Source of the DNA: JAAUQA01 sp036351435
GTDB taxonomy: Bacteria; Pseudomonadota; Gammaproteobacteria; Competibacterales; Competibacteraceae
DNA length: 62,214 bases
Direction: 5' to 3'
Assembly: GCA_036351435.1 (NCBI GenBank)
Contig: JAZBPA010000076.1
Span: 1 to 62,214, forward strand
In this document: positions 33,945 to 42,212 of the stretch, in pieces
How the letters are laid out: each line of letters starts with the position of its first letter
Position numbering within the stretch: position 1 is the first letter of the stretch
Program-made: the position numbers and the translations under genes
Notes under the pieces: model-generated
Database searches by the model: none
What the model saw: the letters and a program-made list of their open reading frames with translations, nothing else
Told to the model about the DNA's origin: nothing

Positions 33945-34715
33945 TTACTCGGCCGCTTGAGGTTCTTCGTTGTCAGGAGCTTTTGCAGGTATTTCCTGCA
34001 CCTCGACAAAGTCTTCATCTCCTATCGGCATGGGAACGGCGGAACGGCCTTCGCTTACTGCTGTTGCGGCCCCTTCCAAATACAAGGAAATGGCACGGAT
34101 CGCATCATCGTTACCGGGGATGACGTAATCGATCTCGTCGGGTGAGTTATTGGTATCGACGACCCCGATAATGGGAATACCCAGTTTACGCGCTTCTTGC
34201 ACTGCGATTTTCTCATGCCCCACATCCACCACGAATAACGCATCCGGCAGACCGGCCATGTCTTTGATACCGCCTAGGCTGCGTTCTAGCTTGTCCATTT
34301 CGCGGCGCAGCACAATAACCTCTTTCTTGGACAGGCGATCGAATGAACCGTCCTGTGTCATGGCTTCCAAATCCTTCAATCGTTTGATGGATTGCCGCAC
34401 GGTTTTGAAATTCGTCAACATACCGCCCAACCAGCGGTGATTGACATAAGGCATATTACAACGAATGGCAGAGGCGGCAGTCGGTTCGCGGGCAGGTCGT
34501 TTGGTTCCTACGAACATGATTTTGCCGCCCTTACTGGCCAGCTTGCCGAGGAAGTTCATCGCCTCGTTATACAAAGGCAAGGTTCTTTCGAGATTAACGA
34601 TGTGAATTTTACTGCGCGCCCCAAAAATATAAGGGGCCATTTTGGGATTCCAGTAGCGGGTCTGGTGGCCGAAATGAACACCGGCCTCCAGCATCTGGCG
34701 CATGGATACTGTCAT
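33945..34715 (-). CDS. rpsB: 30S ribosomal protein S2
   Basis: A 256-residue ribosomal protein. It opens VSMRQMLEAGVHFGHQTRYWNPKM and contains FVGTKRPAREP, NHRWLGGMLTNFKTVRQSI, LPDALFVVDVGHEKIAVQEARKLGIPIIG and DTNNSPDEIDYVIPGNDDAIRAI. The acidic C-terminal tail (EEPQAAE) is common. AGGAG lies about ten bases before the ATG. It is first gene of the long minus-strand operon, with a structured leader and a promoter seen upstream. Confidence 0.98.
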   Translation of the reverse strand: MTVSMRQMLEAGVHFGHQTRYWNPKMAPYIFGARSKIHIVNLERTLPLYNEAMNFLGKLASKGGKIMFVGTKRPAREPTAASAIRCNMPYVNHRWLGGMLTNFKTVRQSIKRLKDLEAMTQDGSFDRLSKKEVIVLRREMDKLERSLGGIKDMAGLPDALFVVDVGHEKIAVQEARKLGIPIIGVVDTNNSPDEIDYVIPGNDDAIRAISLYLEGAATAVSEGRSAVPMPIGDEDFVEVQEIPAKAPDNEEPQAAE

Positions 34716-34831
34716 AACTTAAGACTCCTATAACGGGTTAGGCCTCCACGCGCCCCATACAGCAACCCTTTCGGGCACCCGGCTGTATGTGCCGACACGT
34801 GTGAGAATTAGATGAAATTTGCTTAATGAGC
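34716..34831 (-). promoter_or_regulatory. rpsB leader with conserved-type hairpin
   Basis: The roughly 115-base untranslated leader contains a hairpin with arms CATACAGC (34756-34763) and GCTGTATG (34782-34789). Inside these a CCC/GGG stem closes a GAAA tetraloop on the RNA strand. A GGGGCGCGTGGAGGCC segment follows. Gammaproteobacterial rpsB leaders are known to bind S2 for feedback control of rpsB-tsf; this leader has the right position and a comparable form, but the match is by eye. Confidence 0.6.
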
Positions 34832-34837
34832 GCGCGC

Positions 34838-34867
34838 TTTATACCATGAATCGGGCGTTAACACCAA
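34838..34867 (-). promoter_or_regulatory. rpsB promoter with GC-rich discriminator
   Basis: On the minus strand TTGGTG (34862-34867), an 18-base spacer and TATAAA (34838-34843) form a sigma-70 promoter with an extended -10 (TGG before TATAAA). The bases just after are GCGCGCGC, a GC-rich discriminator typical of promoters repressed by ppGpp in the stringent response. Confidence 0.65.
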
Positions 34868-34962
34868 ATGAACTATTAACCTTCTCGGGTTATCTCAGGA
34901 CACGGATAGGGAAATCGAAGCGCTTCTCCCATTGCTAATGTTGGTTACAGAATTTGCCTCTA

Positions 34963-35730
34963 ATGAGTATTACGATTAAGACGCCCGAAGCCATCGAAAA
35001 AATGCGCGTAGCCGGCCGGCTTGCTGCCGATGTGTTACATATGATTCGCCCGCATGTTTGCGAAGGAGTCACTACTGAAGAGTTGGACCGCATTTGTCAC
35101 GAGTACATCGTTAACGAGCAAAAAGCAGTGCCGGCGCCCCTTAATTACCGAGGCTTTCCTAAATCCATTTGTACTTCGGTGAATCATGTGGTGTGCCATG
35201 GTATTCCCGGCAAAAAACGCTTGAAACGCGGCGACGTGATGAATCTTGATGTGACCGTGATCAAAGATGGTTACCATGGCGATACCAGCAAAATGTTTTT
35301 CATTGGAGAACCATCTGTTGCGGCGCGGCGTGTGACCCAAATTGCCCACGAATGCCTGAAAATCGGCATTGCCGAGGTGAAGCCGGGAACGCGGTTAGGC
35401 GATATCGGTTACGCCATACAAAAGCACGCGGAGGCGCACAATTGTTCCATTGTGCGAGAATATTGCGGCCACGGTATCGGTCGACAATTTCACGAAGAAC
35501 CTCAAGTGTTGCACTATGGCAATCGTGGAGAGGGAATAGAACTGAAACCCGGCATGACATTCACTATCGAACCGATGGTTAATGCCGGCAAACGCTTTGT
35601 AAAACTGCTCCCCGATGGTTGGACGGTAGTGACTAAAGACCACAGCGTTTCTGCGCAATGGGAACACACGTTGCTAGTGACCGAGACGGGTGTCGAGATT
35701 TTGACTATACGACCCGGCGATCCGCCATAA
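34963..35730 (+). CDS. map: methionine aminopeptidase type I
   Basis: A 255-residue metalloprotease that removes the initiator Met from new proteins. The ATG at 34963 gives SITIKTPEAIEKMRVAGRLAADVL, which lines up with known enzymes; a TTG three codons earlier is less likely. Metal ligands are seen in VMNLDVTVIKDGYHGDTSKMFF (two Asp), YCGHGIGRQFHEEP (His), FTIEPMVN (Glu) and SAQWEHTLLVTE (Glu). It diverges from rpsB, the standard arrangement, and is followed by glnD. Confidence 0.97.
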   Translation: MSITIKTPEAIEKMRVAGRLAADVLHMIRPHVCEGVTTEELDRICHEYIVNEQKAVPAPLNYRGFPKSICTSVNHVVCHGIPGKKRLKRGDVMNLDVTVIKDGYHGDTSKMFFIGEPSVAARRVTQIAHECLKIGIAEVKPGTRLGDIGYAIQKHAEAHNCSIVREYCGHGIGRQFHEEPQVLHYGNRGEGIELKPGMTFTIEPMVNAGKRFVKLLPDGWTVVTKDHSVSAQWEHTLLVTETGVEILTIRPGDPP

Positions 35731-35757
35731 CTCTCACTACTTTTGCCGGTATAACCC

Positions 35758-38463
35758 ATGCTTATGTTCAACTCCCAAGCGACACAAACAGCCCACTCTG
35801 CTCAGAGCGAAGGGTTCGATCGAAGCGAACTTTTTGATCCCGCACGCTTTGCTCAGCAGTTGCAAGAAAATTCCACGCTGGGTACTTTCCGGGCCGCGCT
35901 CAAGCAAGGCGGCGAAGTGCTAAAGGAAAAATTCCACGCTGGGATACCGGCTACCGCTTTGGTGCCGGCACGGGCTTGGCTGATCGATTGTTTGCTACAA
36001 CACTGCTGGCCGCGTTTTTTCGAAGCAGATGATTCGCAGGTGGCGCTGGTCGCTGTTGGTGGTTACGGACGAGGCGAACTGCATCCGCACTCGGATGTAG
36101 ACATTATGATCCTACTGGAAAGCGATGACCTTGATCGCTATCGAGAAGCACTGGAAAGCTTTCTCGCTTTCCTCTGGGATATTGGTTTGGAAGTAGCGCA
36201 AAGTGTACGCAGCTTAGAGGATTGCGTGCGCGAAGCCAGCGCTGATATCAGTGTGATGACCAGTCTCACCGAGGCGCGGTTATTGACCGGCGATACCGGA
36301 CTGTTCGAGCGCATGAGACAAATGACAGGACCGCAAGCACTGTGGACCGCAGGCACATTTTTTAGTGCCAAAAAGGAAGAACAGGCCCAGCGTTACCGGA
36401 GATTTCAAGGCACGGCGTATAACTTGGAACCCAATGTTAAGGAAAGCCCGGGGGGATTACGCGATCTACAGATGATCGGCTGGGTAGCCAAACGGCATTT
36501 CGGCGCAACGACGTTAAACGATCTGGTTGCCCATGATTTTCTCACGGAACAGGAATATACCGAGTTGATGGAATGCCAAAGTTTTCTCTGGCAGGTGCGC
36601 TTCGCTCTACATGTGCTGAATGGTCGCCGAGAAGATTTGGTGTTGTTTGATTATCAGCGACAGTTGGCGCTTCAGTTCGGGTATCAAGACGACAATTCGA
36701 ATTTAGCCGTTGAACAATTCATGCAACGCTATTACCGCACGGTCATGGCGTTGAGCCGTTTGAATGAAATCTTGTTGCAACTGTTCGAAGAAGCGATTTT
36801 ATGGGCTGATGATCCCGGCGACCCGGTGCCTATTAACAACCGTTTTCAGTCTCGCAAGGGATTTTTGGAAGTCACCCGCGACGATATTTTTGTGCGCTAT
36901 CCCTGCTCCTTGTTAGAAGTGTTTCTGCTGTTGCAAAAACACCCGGAACTGAACGGCATTCGTGCGGCCACCATTCGTTTGATTCGGACCCATCAGCATG
37001 TGATTGACGAACGCTTTCGCAATGATGTGCGGGCACAATCGCTGTTCATGAAGATTCTCCGCCAGTATCGCGGTGTTACCCAACAGTTGCGCCGCATGAA
37101 CTACTATGGGGTGCTAGGCGCTTATCTGCCCGAATTTGCCCAAATCGTGGGCCGTATGCAATACGATTTGTTCCATGCTTACACGGTGGATCAGCATATT
37201 TTGTTCGTGGTGCGTAACTTACGGCGCTTTTACTTGCCTGAGTATGCCCAGGAACTCCCGCACGTTGGCGCAATTATGCGCAAATTACCCCGCCAAGCAT
37301 TGTTGTATGTTGCCGCGTTGTATCATGACATCGCCAAAGGTCGAGGCGGCGATCACTCCGAGTTAGGTGGGCAAGATGCCAGGAAATTCTGTCGTCGGCA
37401 TGGGCTAAGCCAGGTTGACACAGGTTTAGTCGTATGGATAGTCCGGAATCATCTCGCTATGTCTTTAACGGCGCAGAAACGGGATATTGATGATCCGGCC
37501 ATCATCCGGGAATTCGCTCAATTTGTCGGTGATCAACGCCACCTGGATTATATTTACGTGTTTACCGTAGCGGATATTCGCGCGACCAACCCCAAGTTAT
37601 GGAGCAGTTGGCGCGCTTCTTTATTATTGAAATTGTATGATTCAACCCGCCGGGCGCTACGCCGGGATTTGGATAATCCGATCGACAAGCAAGAATTGAT
37701 TGCCGAAATTCAGTCGCAGGCCTTGTCCCGGTTACACACCCAGGGTGTCGATAGAGGTCAGACTAAGCGGTTGTGGGCAGGTTTCGGCGACGACTATTTT
37801 TTACGTCATAGTGCCGATGAGGTGATCTGGCATACCCGAGCAATCATTAAGAAAACCGACGACGGTCGCGCTTTGATCCTGGCGCGCGCCGATCCTTCCC
37901 GTGGCGGTACCGGGATTTTCGTTTATGCGCGGGATGAGGATTGCCTATTCGCTCGAACGGTTTCGACCATGGGCAAGCTTGGGCTCACTGTGCTTGATGC
38001 CCGCATTATCACAGGGCGACTTAATTATACCTTGGACAGCTACACGGTGATGGAAGACTCGGGTGAGCCGATACATAGCCGGGCGCGTATCAAAGAGATT
38101 GTCAATTCCCTGCGCCACAGCTTAGACCGTCATGAGGCGGTATCCATTCCTAAGCGGCGTACACCTCGCATTCTTCAGCACTTCAAAACATCGACTCAGG
38201 TTTTCTTTACCGAGGATCAACTCAATCAACGCACCATTATGGAATTAGTGACTTCGGACCGACCTGGCCTGTTATCCCAAGTAGGCCAAGCATTCACAGA
38301 ATGCGGGATCCAGCTACGAAACGCCAAAATCGCTACAATTGGTGCGCGCGCCGAAGATGTCTTCTTCATTCTGAATCAGGAACATCAACCTTTGCAGCAG
38401 ACTCAGCAAGACAGGTTGCGACAAGCATTGGAACGTCACCTAGACGGTGAGTCGCGTTCTTAA
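35758..38463 (+). CDS. glnD: bifunctional uridylyltransferase/uridylyl-removing enzyme
   Basis: A 901-residue nitrogen sensor that uridylylates or deuridylylates PII proteins according to glutamine. The nucleotidyltransferase motif is GGYGRGELHPHSDVDIMIL (about residues 101-119). The HD hydrolase motif is LYVAALYHDIAKGRGGDHSELGG (about 520-542). Two ACT domains follow, near 705 (GIFVYARDEDCLFARTV) and 825 (IMELVTSDRPGLLSQVGQAF). Length is usual. It begins 27 bases after map. Confidence 0.97.
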   Translation: MLMFNSQATQTAHSAQSEGFDRSELFDPARFAQQLQENSTLGTFRAALKQGGEVLKEKFHAGIPATALVPARAWLIDCLLQHCWPRFFEADDSQVALVAVGGYGRGELHPHSDVDIMILLESDDLDRYREALESFLAFLWDIGLEVAQSVRSLEDCVREASADISVMTSLTEARLLTGDTGLFERMRQMTGPQALWTAGTFFSAKKEEQAQRYRRFQGTAYNLEPNVKESPGGLRDLQMIGWVAKRHFGATTLNDLVAHDFLTEQEYTELMECQSFLWQVRFALHVLNGRREDLVLFDYQRQLALQFGYQDDNSNLAVEQFMQRYYRTVMALSRLNEILLQLFEEAILWADDPGDPVPINNRFQSRKGFLEVTRDDIFVRYPCSLLEVFLLLQKHPELNGIRAATIRLIRTHQHVIDERFRNDVRAQSLFMKILRQYRGVTQQLRRMNYYGVLGAYLPEFAQIVGRMQYDLFHAYTVDQHILFVVRNLRRFYLPEYAQELPHVGAIMRKLPRQALLYVAALYHDIAKGRGGDHSELGGQDARKFCRRHGLSQVDTGLVVWIVRNHLAMSLTAQKRDIDDPAIIREFAQFVGDQRHLDYIYVFTVADIRATNPKLWSSWRASLLLKLYDSTRRALRRDLDNPIDKQELIAEIQSQALSRLHTQGVDRGQTKRLWAGFGDDYFLRHSADEVIWHTRAIIKKTDDGRALILARADPSRGGTGIFVYARDEDCLFARTVSTMGKLGLTVLDARIITGRLNYTLDSYTVMEDSGEPIHSRARIKEIVNSLRHSLDRHEAVSIPKRRTPRILQHFKTSTQVFFTEDQLNQRTIMELVTSDRPGLLSQVGQAFTECGIQLRNAKIATIGARAEDVFFILNQEHQPLQQTQQDRLRQALERHLDGESRS

Positions 38464-38530
38464 GGTTCGTTCAGGACGCGCCCTCCTTGGCACAAAGATG
38501 TTGCTGATGAGGAGCAAGATGCTTTAACCG

Positions 38531-41017
38531 TTAATTGCCTAATTCAGCAGCGCTCCAATTGCCTGCAACCGGTCGATCTGCGGACGAACCGAAAGTCCCG
38601 CAAAGGTCCTGACCACCGTTCTGCAGGCACCCATCCCATTGACCATTGCCATTGAAGTCGAGGAACCAGCTACCGTTGCGGAACGCCCCGACTTTGTCAG
38701 TGCCGCTACCGTTCCAGTCTCCGGCCGCAGGCAGATCGCCAGGGGCACCAAAGCTGTTAAATAAGCAAGCATCCTGACCGCCGTTCTGCAGGCACCCATC
38801 CCACTGACCGTTACCGTTAAAGTCGAGAAACCAGGTGCCGTTGCGGAACACTCCGACTTTGTCGGTGCCGCTACCGTTCCAATCGCCAGCCGCAGGCAGA
38901 TCGCCAGGGGCACCAAAGCTGTTAAATAAGCAAGCATCTTGACCGCCGTTTTGCAGGCACCCATCCCACTGGCCGTTACCATTAAAGTCGAGAAACCAGG
39001 TGCCGTTGCGGAACACTCCGACTTTGTCGGTGCCGCTACCATTCCAATCGCCAGCCGCAGGTAGATCACCGGGAACGCCAAAACTGTTAAATAGGCAAGC
39101 GTCCTGACCACCGTTCTGCAGGCATCCATCCCACTGGCCGTTACCGTTAAAGTCGAGGAACCAGGTGCCGTTGCGGAACGTCCCAACTTTGTCGGAACCG
39201 CTGCCGTTCCAGTCTCCGGCTACTGGCAGATCGCCGGGAGCACCAAAGCTGTTAAATAAGCAAGCATCCTGACCACCATCCTGGGTGCACCCATCCCATT
39301 GACCATTGCCATTCAGGTCCAGGAACCAGGTGCCGCCACGCTGAAGACCGATTCGGTCCCCTAAGCTTGGGGAAGCTGTTTCGAAACTGCAACTGGCCCA
39401 TGCTGTACCCCAACGACCGTCTTCAGGCGGCATTCCTGAGCCGCGCAGCGCGGCGTATTCATTGAATACCCAAAACAGGTTGTCATCACTTGGATCAAGC
39501 GACATGCCACTGTAATCACCCCAACGATTTCTTGGACCGCCGAAAGTCCGTTGGTAAAAATCCGTACCTGCACGCACTGTCTCGGTGGCTTGGACGGTAC
39601 CGGCTGGATCACCCGCTTGTCGTCCTGCCACATAAGCCCCCGGAAAAATCGTCGCAGCAGAAGCGGAAAAACCGAATTTGGCGTCTCCTTTGCTGTTGAC
39701 AGCTAACGACGGAAAGAAAGTATAGGTATTGGTAGCGATATCCTCAGCACCGATACTGCCCTGATCAGACAATGTGATAGCGCCGGCCGGTACTGCGGAT
39801 GTATTTAACTTGATCCAATGCGCCGTGGTTTGCCCGTTATCCGGCCCTGTATTCGGGAGAATCGTCGTGGTTAACCATAGGGAGTCATTGCGCCACACCG
39901 CATCTAGCGCGCGGCGGTCGTTGACCTCAATTAGAGTGTTGGTGCCGCTTTGAGCCGCGTCGGGCAGCTCAGGGAGGATGAAATCTTCGATATTTCCGAT
40001 ATTGACAAACTCTTGAATAAATACAGGCCCTCCAGACTCACCTAGCGGATCGTCAATACGTACGACCTGAACGGCCTCATCAACCCCATTGCTGATTCCT
40101 GAGTAGGAGACTAGAAATGTACCGATCCCGGATCCTACGCCACTTGCACCATAAACCTGGGCTGGCATCGTGGTAGCGGGGATACCAGCGGTGGTATAAG
40201 GATTGTGTACCGTGACGGCGGCGGCTCCCCCGTTATAAAACCCACCAACTGTCCCCTTGTCGATAATCCACAAGCGAACCCCGCCGAAACCCCTACTGGT
40301 TCCGAAAGTAAACATATTATTGGTGAGATATATGGCCTCTTCATCGGCTTCGAAACCGGGATAATCGGCCCAGTGGGGAATTGCCCCAATCGATATCTTC
40401 GAATCAATCGAATGATAGTACCAATCGGCAGCGGTGGCGGTGTTAGGCGAAGCTGATTTGGAGACGGCGAGCAAGATACGAGATTCGTCACTGGCGGCTC
40501 CCTCGCTGACCTCCGTGCGCTCCAGAGTGACGACCACAAAACGGTTTTCATAATGGTCGAAGATGACTTTGGGATCGAAAGTGAATGTTCCCAATGTGGC
40601 CGTGCCTAAGGGCGAAAAGAAATCCTTGAGCGAATCTCTCCAAAGCAAGCCCCCGCTTTTGTTACGCGCCTCAATCATGGTATTGACGACAGCAATTACG
40701 CGGTTAGTGCCCGCAGCGCCTATCGGATCGGGAGGAATAAACAGGAATCCGCCGCTTTCCGTAGAGTTGTCGTCGGAATTAAAACCATCGAAGGTGGTTA
40801 CAATTCCGGGACTTTCCGGTATGGGCACACCCGTCGGTTGATCAGGAGGAACTATCGGCATTCTCTGCGCATGACTGCTCATCTCCGCGCCACCGGATAT
40901 GTTAGGCGGTTGTGGCGTATGAAACTGAGTGTTGGAAGTCTGTCCGTAGGTATGAGTTATTCCCATAATAGACAGAAGAATAAACGAGAAAGAATATTTC
41001 ATCCTTACTGTGATCAT
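38531..41017 (-). CDS. exported protein with five C-terminal WFLD/NGN repeats
   Basis: An 828-residue exported protein. The ATG at 41017 has GGAG seven bases upstream; another ATG at 41002 would give a shorter signal peptide (MKYSFSFILLSIMGI). Residues about 30-550 are Gly, Asp and Asn rich with text such as GGFLFIPPDPIGAAGTNR, FDHYENRFVVVTLERTEV, VYGASGVGSGIGTFLVSYS and RWGDYSGMSLDPSDDNLFW, a pattern of beta-propeller-like surface proteins. The last 275 residues are five tandem units of about 55 residues containing GTWFLDFNGNGQWDGC and DLPAAGDWNGSGTDK. The same module ends the two choice-of-anchor proteins at 6217-8703. Function unknown. It follows two glycosyltransferase genes on the same strand. 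Confidence 0.85.
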   Translation of the reverse strand: MITVRMKYSFSFILLSIMGITHTYGQTSNTQFHTPQPPNISGGAEMSSHAQRMPIVPPDQPTGVPIPESPGIVTTFDGFNSDDNSTESGGFLFIPPDPIGAAGTNRVIAVVNTMIEARNKSGGLLWRDSLKDFFSPLGTATLGTFTFDPKVIFDHYENRFVVVTLERTEVSEGAASDESRILLAVSKSASPNTATAADWYYHSIDSKISIGAIPHWADYPGFEADEEAIYLTNNMFTFGTSRGFGGVRLWIIDKGTVGGFYNGGAAAVTVHNPYTTAGIPATTMPAQVYGASGVGSGIGTFLVSYSGISNGVDEAVQVVRIDDPLGESGGPVFIQEFVNIGNIEDFILPELPDAAQSGTNTLIEVNDRRALDAVWRNDSLWLTTTILPNTGPDNGQTTAHWIKLNTSAVPAGAITLSDQGSIGAEDIATNTYTFFPSLAVNSKGDAKFGFSASAATIFPGAYVAGRQAGDPAGTVQATETVRAGTDFYQRTFGGPRNRWGDYSGMSLDPSDDNLFWVFNEYAALRGSGMPPEDGRWGTAWASCSFETASPSLGDRIGLQRGGTWFLDLNGNGQWDGCTQDGGQDACLFNSFGAPGDLPVAGDWNGSGSDKVGTFRNGTWFLDFNGNGQWDGCLQNGGQDACLFNSFGVPGDLPAAGDWNGSGTDKVGVFRNGTWFLDFNGNGQWDGCLQNGGQDACLFNSFGAPGDLPAAGDWNGSGTDKVGVFRNGTWFLDFNGNGQWDGCLQNGGQDACLFNSFGAPGDLPAAGDWNGSGTDKVGAFRNGSWFLDFNGNGQWDGCLQNGGQDLCGTFGSSADRPVAGNWSAAELGN
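38560..39360 (-). repeat. tandem 165-base coding repeat array
   Basis: About five copies of a 165-base unit encode the C-terminal repeats of the exported protein. Landmark CAGGCACCCATCCCA or a close form recurs at intervals of 165 bases (first near 38625, then 38790, 38955, 39120 and 39285). The second and third copies are almost identical in DNA, including third codon positions, while the outer copies differ more. This indicates recent internal duplication or gene conversion. Confidence 0.85.
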
Positions 41018-41096
41018 GATGGAGCTCCGATTTGAACGGTTGATAAAAAACTACCCGGCATGAAAATGCACTAGGAATACCAATTATAGCTTCTGC

Positions 41097-42212
41097 TCAA
41101 CGAACATTAAAAAAGACTTGGCTCATTGCACGGAGGAAAATGTCTTTGGAAAAATCGCGAGCACGGTCTTCGCAAGCAGAGCGCATTACTAATGCCCGTT
41201 TTGCGGTTAGGTTCTGCACCGAGCTTATCAATGAATCGACAATCGACTGAGATGAGAATAACAAGCCGGTTTCATCATTAATCACCGATTCCAGCAAACC
41301 ACCCTCCGCCACACCGATTACCGGTTTTCCAGCCGCCATAGATTCCACCGGCGACATACCAAAGTCCTCATCAATCGGGATATAAATAGTCGCAATGGCA
41401 TTGCCTATCAATTGGTGTAACTGGGCTTCATCGACCCAACCGGTGAAATAAATGTTGTCGGCCTTTTCCGCTAACCGTTTGAGACGAATGAACTCGCTCC
41501 CGCCCGAAGTGATCACTAGGCGTTTATCCGGCATCTGCTGAAAGGCGGCGATAATGCTGTCAACCCGCTTAAACGGTTCCAACCGCGCGGTGGATAGATA
41601 ATAATCCTGTTGGCCGATCCAGCTGAATCGATCAGTATCGCAGGGTGGATGAATGACCACTGAATCTTTGCCAAGATAATGTCGAATCCGTGCGCGTACA
41701 TTTTGTGAGTTAGCAATAATCAAATCCATTTGATCGATAGCTTTCACATAATGAAATTGCACATAGTTCATTAATGCTCGTAACAAAGGGCGCTGCCAAA
41801 ACGGATAACGCGTGAGGTAATATTTGCGAAGATCATAACAAAAGCGTGGGATGGTATGGCAATAATGGATATTTCGCCCCGTCATATGATTGTGTACAGC
41901 TGAGACGGAATAGTTTCCCCCATATAAAACCCAGTCATAGTCCTTTAAAAAACGCGTTTTATTGGCAAAGGCATACAGGGATTTAACGATTCGCCAAGGC
42001 ACTGCATGAGCATTGGCTTGAAGGTCAATGATATTCAAACCTTTGAGCGTGTCGTCAGGAAAAGCCGACTGATTTTTGGATGCAATGCAAATAGCAGTGG
42101 TCGGAAATCCCTGAGCCAACGTCAAGGTTAAACGCTCAGCTCCTCCCTGCACCAGAAAATAATCATATAAAATTGCTCCTTTCTGATCGGATAGAATCGG
42201 TTGAGCAATCAC
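41097..42212 (-). CDS. family 4 glycosyltransferase
   Basis: A 371-residue GT-B fold glycosyltransferase. The N-terminal half has ILYDYFLVQGGAERLTLTLAQGF, typical of mannosyltransferase-like GT4 enzymes. The C-terminal donor domain has YLSTARLEPFKRVDSIIAAFQ, ITSGGSEFIRLKRLAEKADNIYFTGWV and IPIDEDFGMSPVESMAAGKPVIG with the conserved Glu-x7-Glu pair. It probably adds a sugar from a nucleotide-sugar donor to a surface polysaccharide. Its ATG overlaps the stop of the upstream glycosyltransferase by four bases. Confidence 0.9.
   Translation of the reverse strand: MIAQPILSDQKGAILYDYFLVQGGAERLTLTLAQGFPTTAICIASKNQSAFPDDTLKGLNIIDLQANAHAVPWRIVKSLYAFANKTRFLKDYDWVLYGGNYSVSAVHNHMTGRNIHYCHTIPRFCYDLRKYYLTRYPFWQRPLLRALMNYVQFHYVKAIDQMDLIIANSQNVRARIRHYLGKDSVVIHPPCDTDRFSWIGQQDYYLSTARLEPFKRVDSIIAAFQQMPDKRLVITSGGSEFIRLKRLAEKADNIYFTGWVDEAQLHQLIGNAIATIYIPIDEDFGMSPVESMAAGKPVIGVAEGGLLESVINDETGLLFSSQSIVDSLISSVQNLTAKRALVMRSACEDRARDFSKDIFLRAMSQVFFNVR

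Noticed and set aside
38488..38505. Second sigma-54-like sequence, TGGCAC...TTGCT
   Set aside because: The GG and GC are 14 bases apart instead of 12, and it lies between convergent genes glnD and the exported repeat protein, so a promoter there makes no sense.
38560..39360. Regular repeats that might suggest a CRISPR array
   Set aside because: Units are 165 bases without unique spacers and they encode in-frame protein repeats; there are no cas genes.
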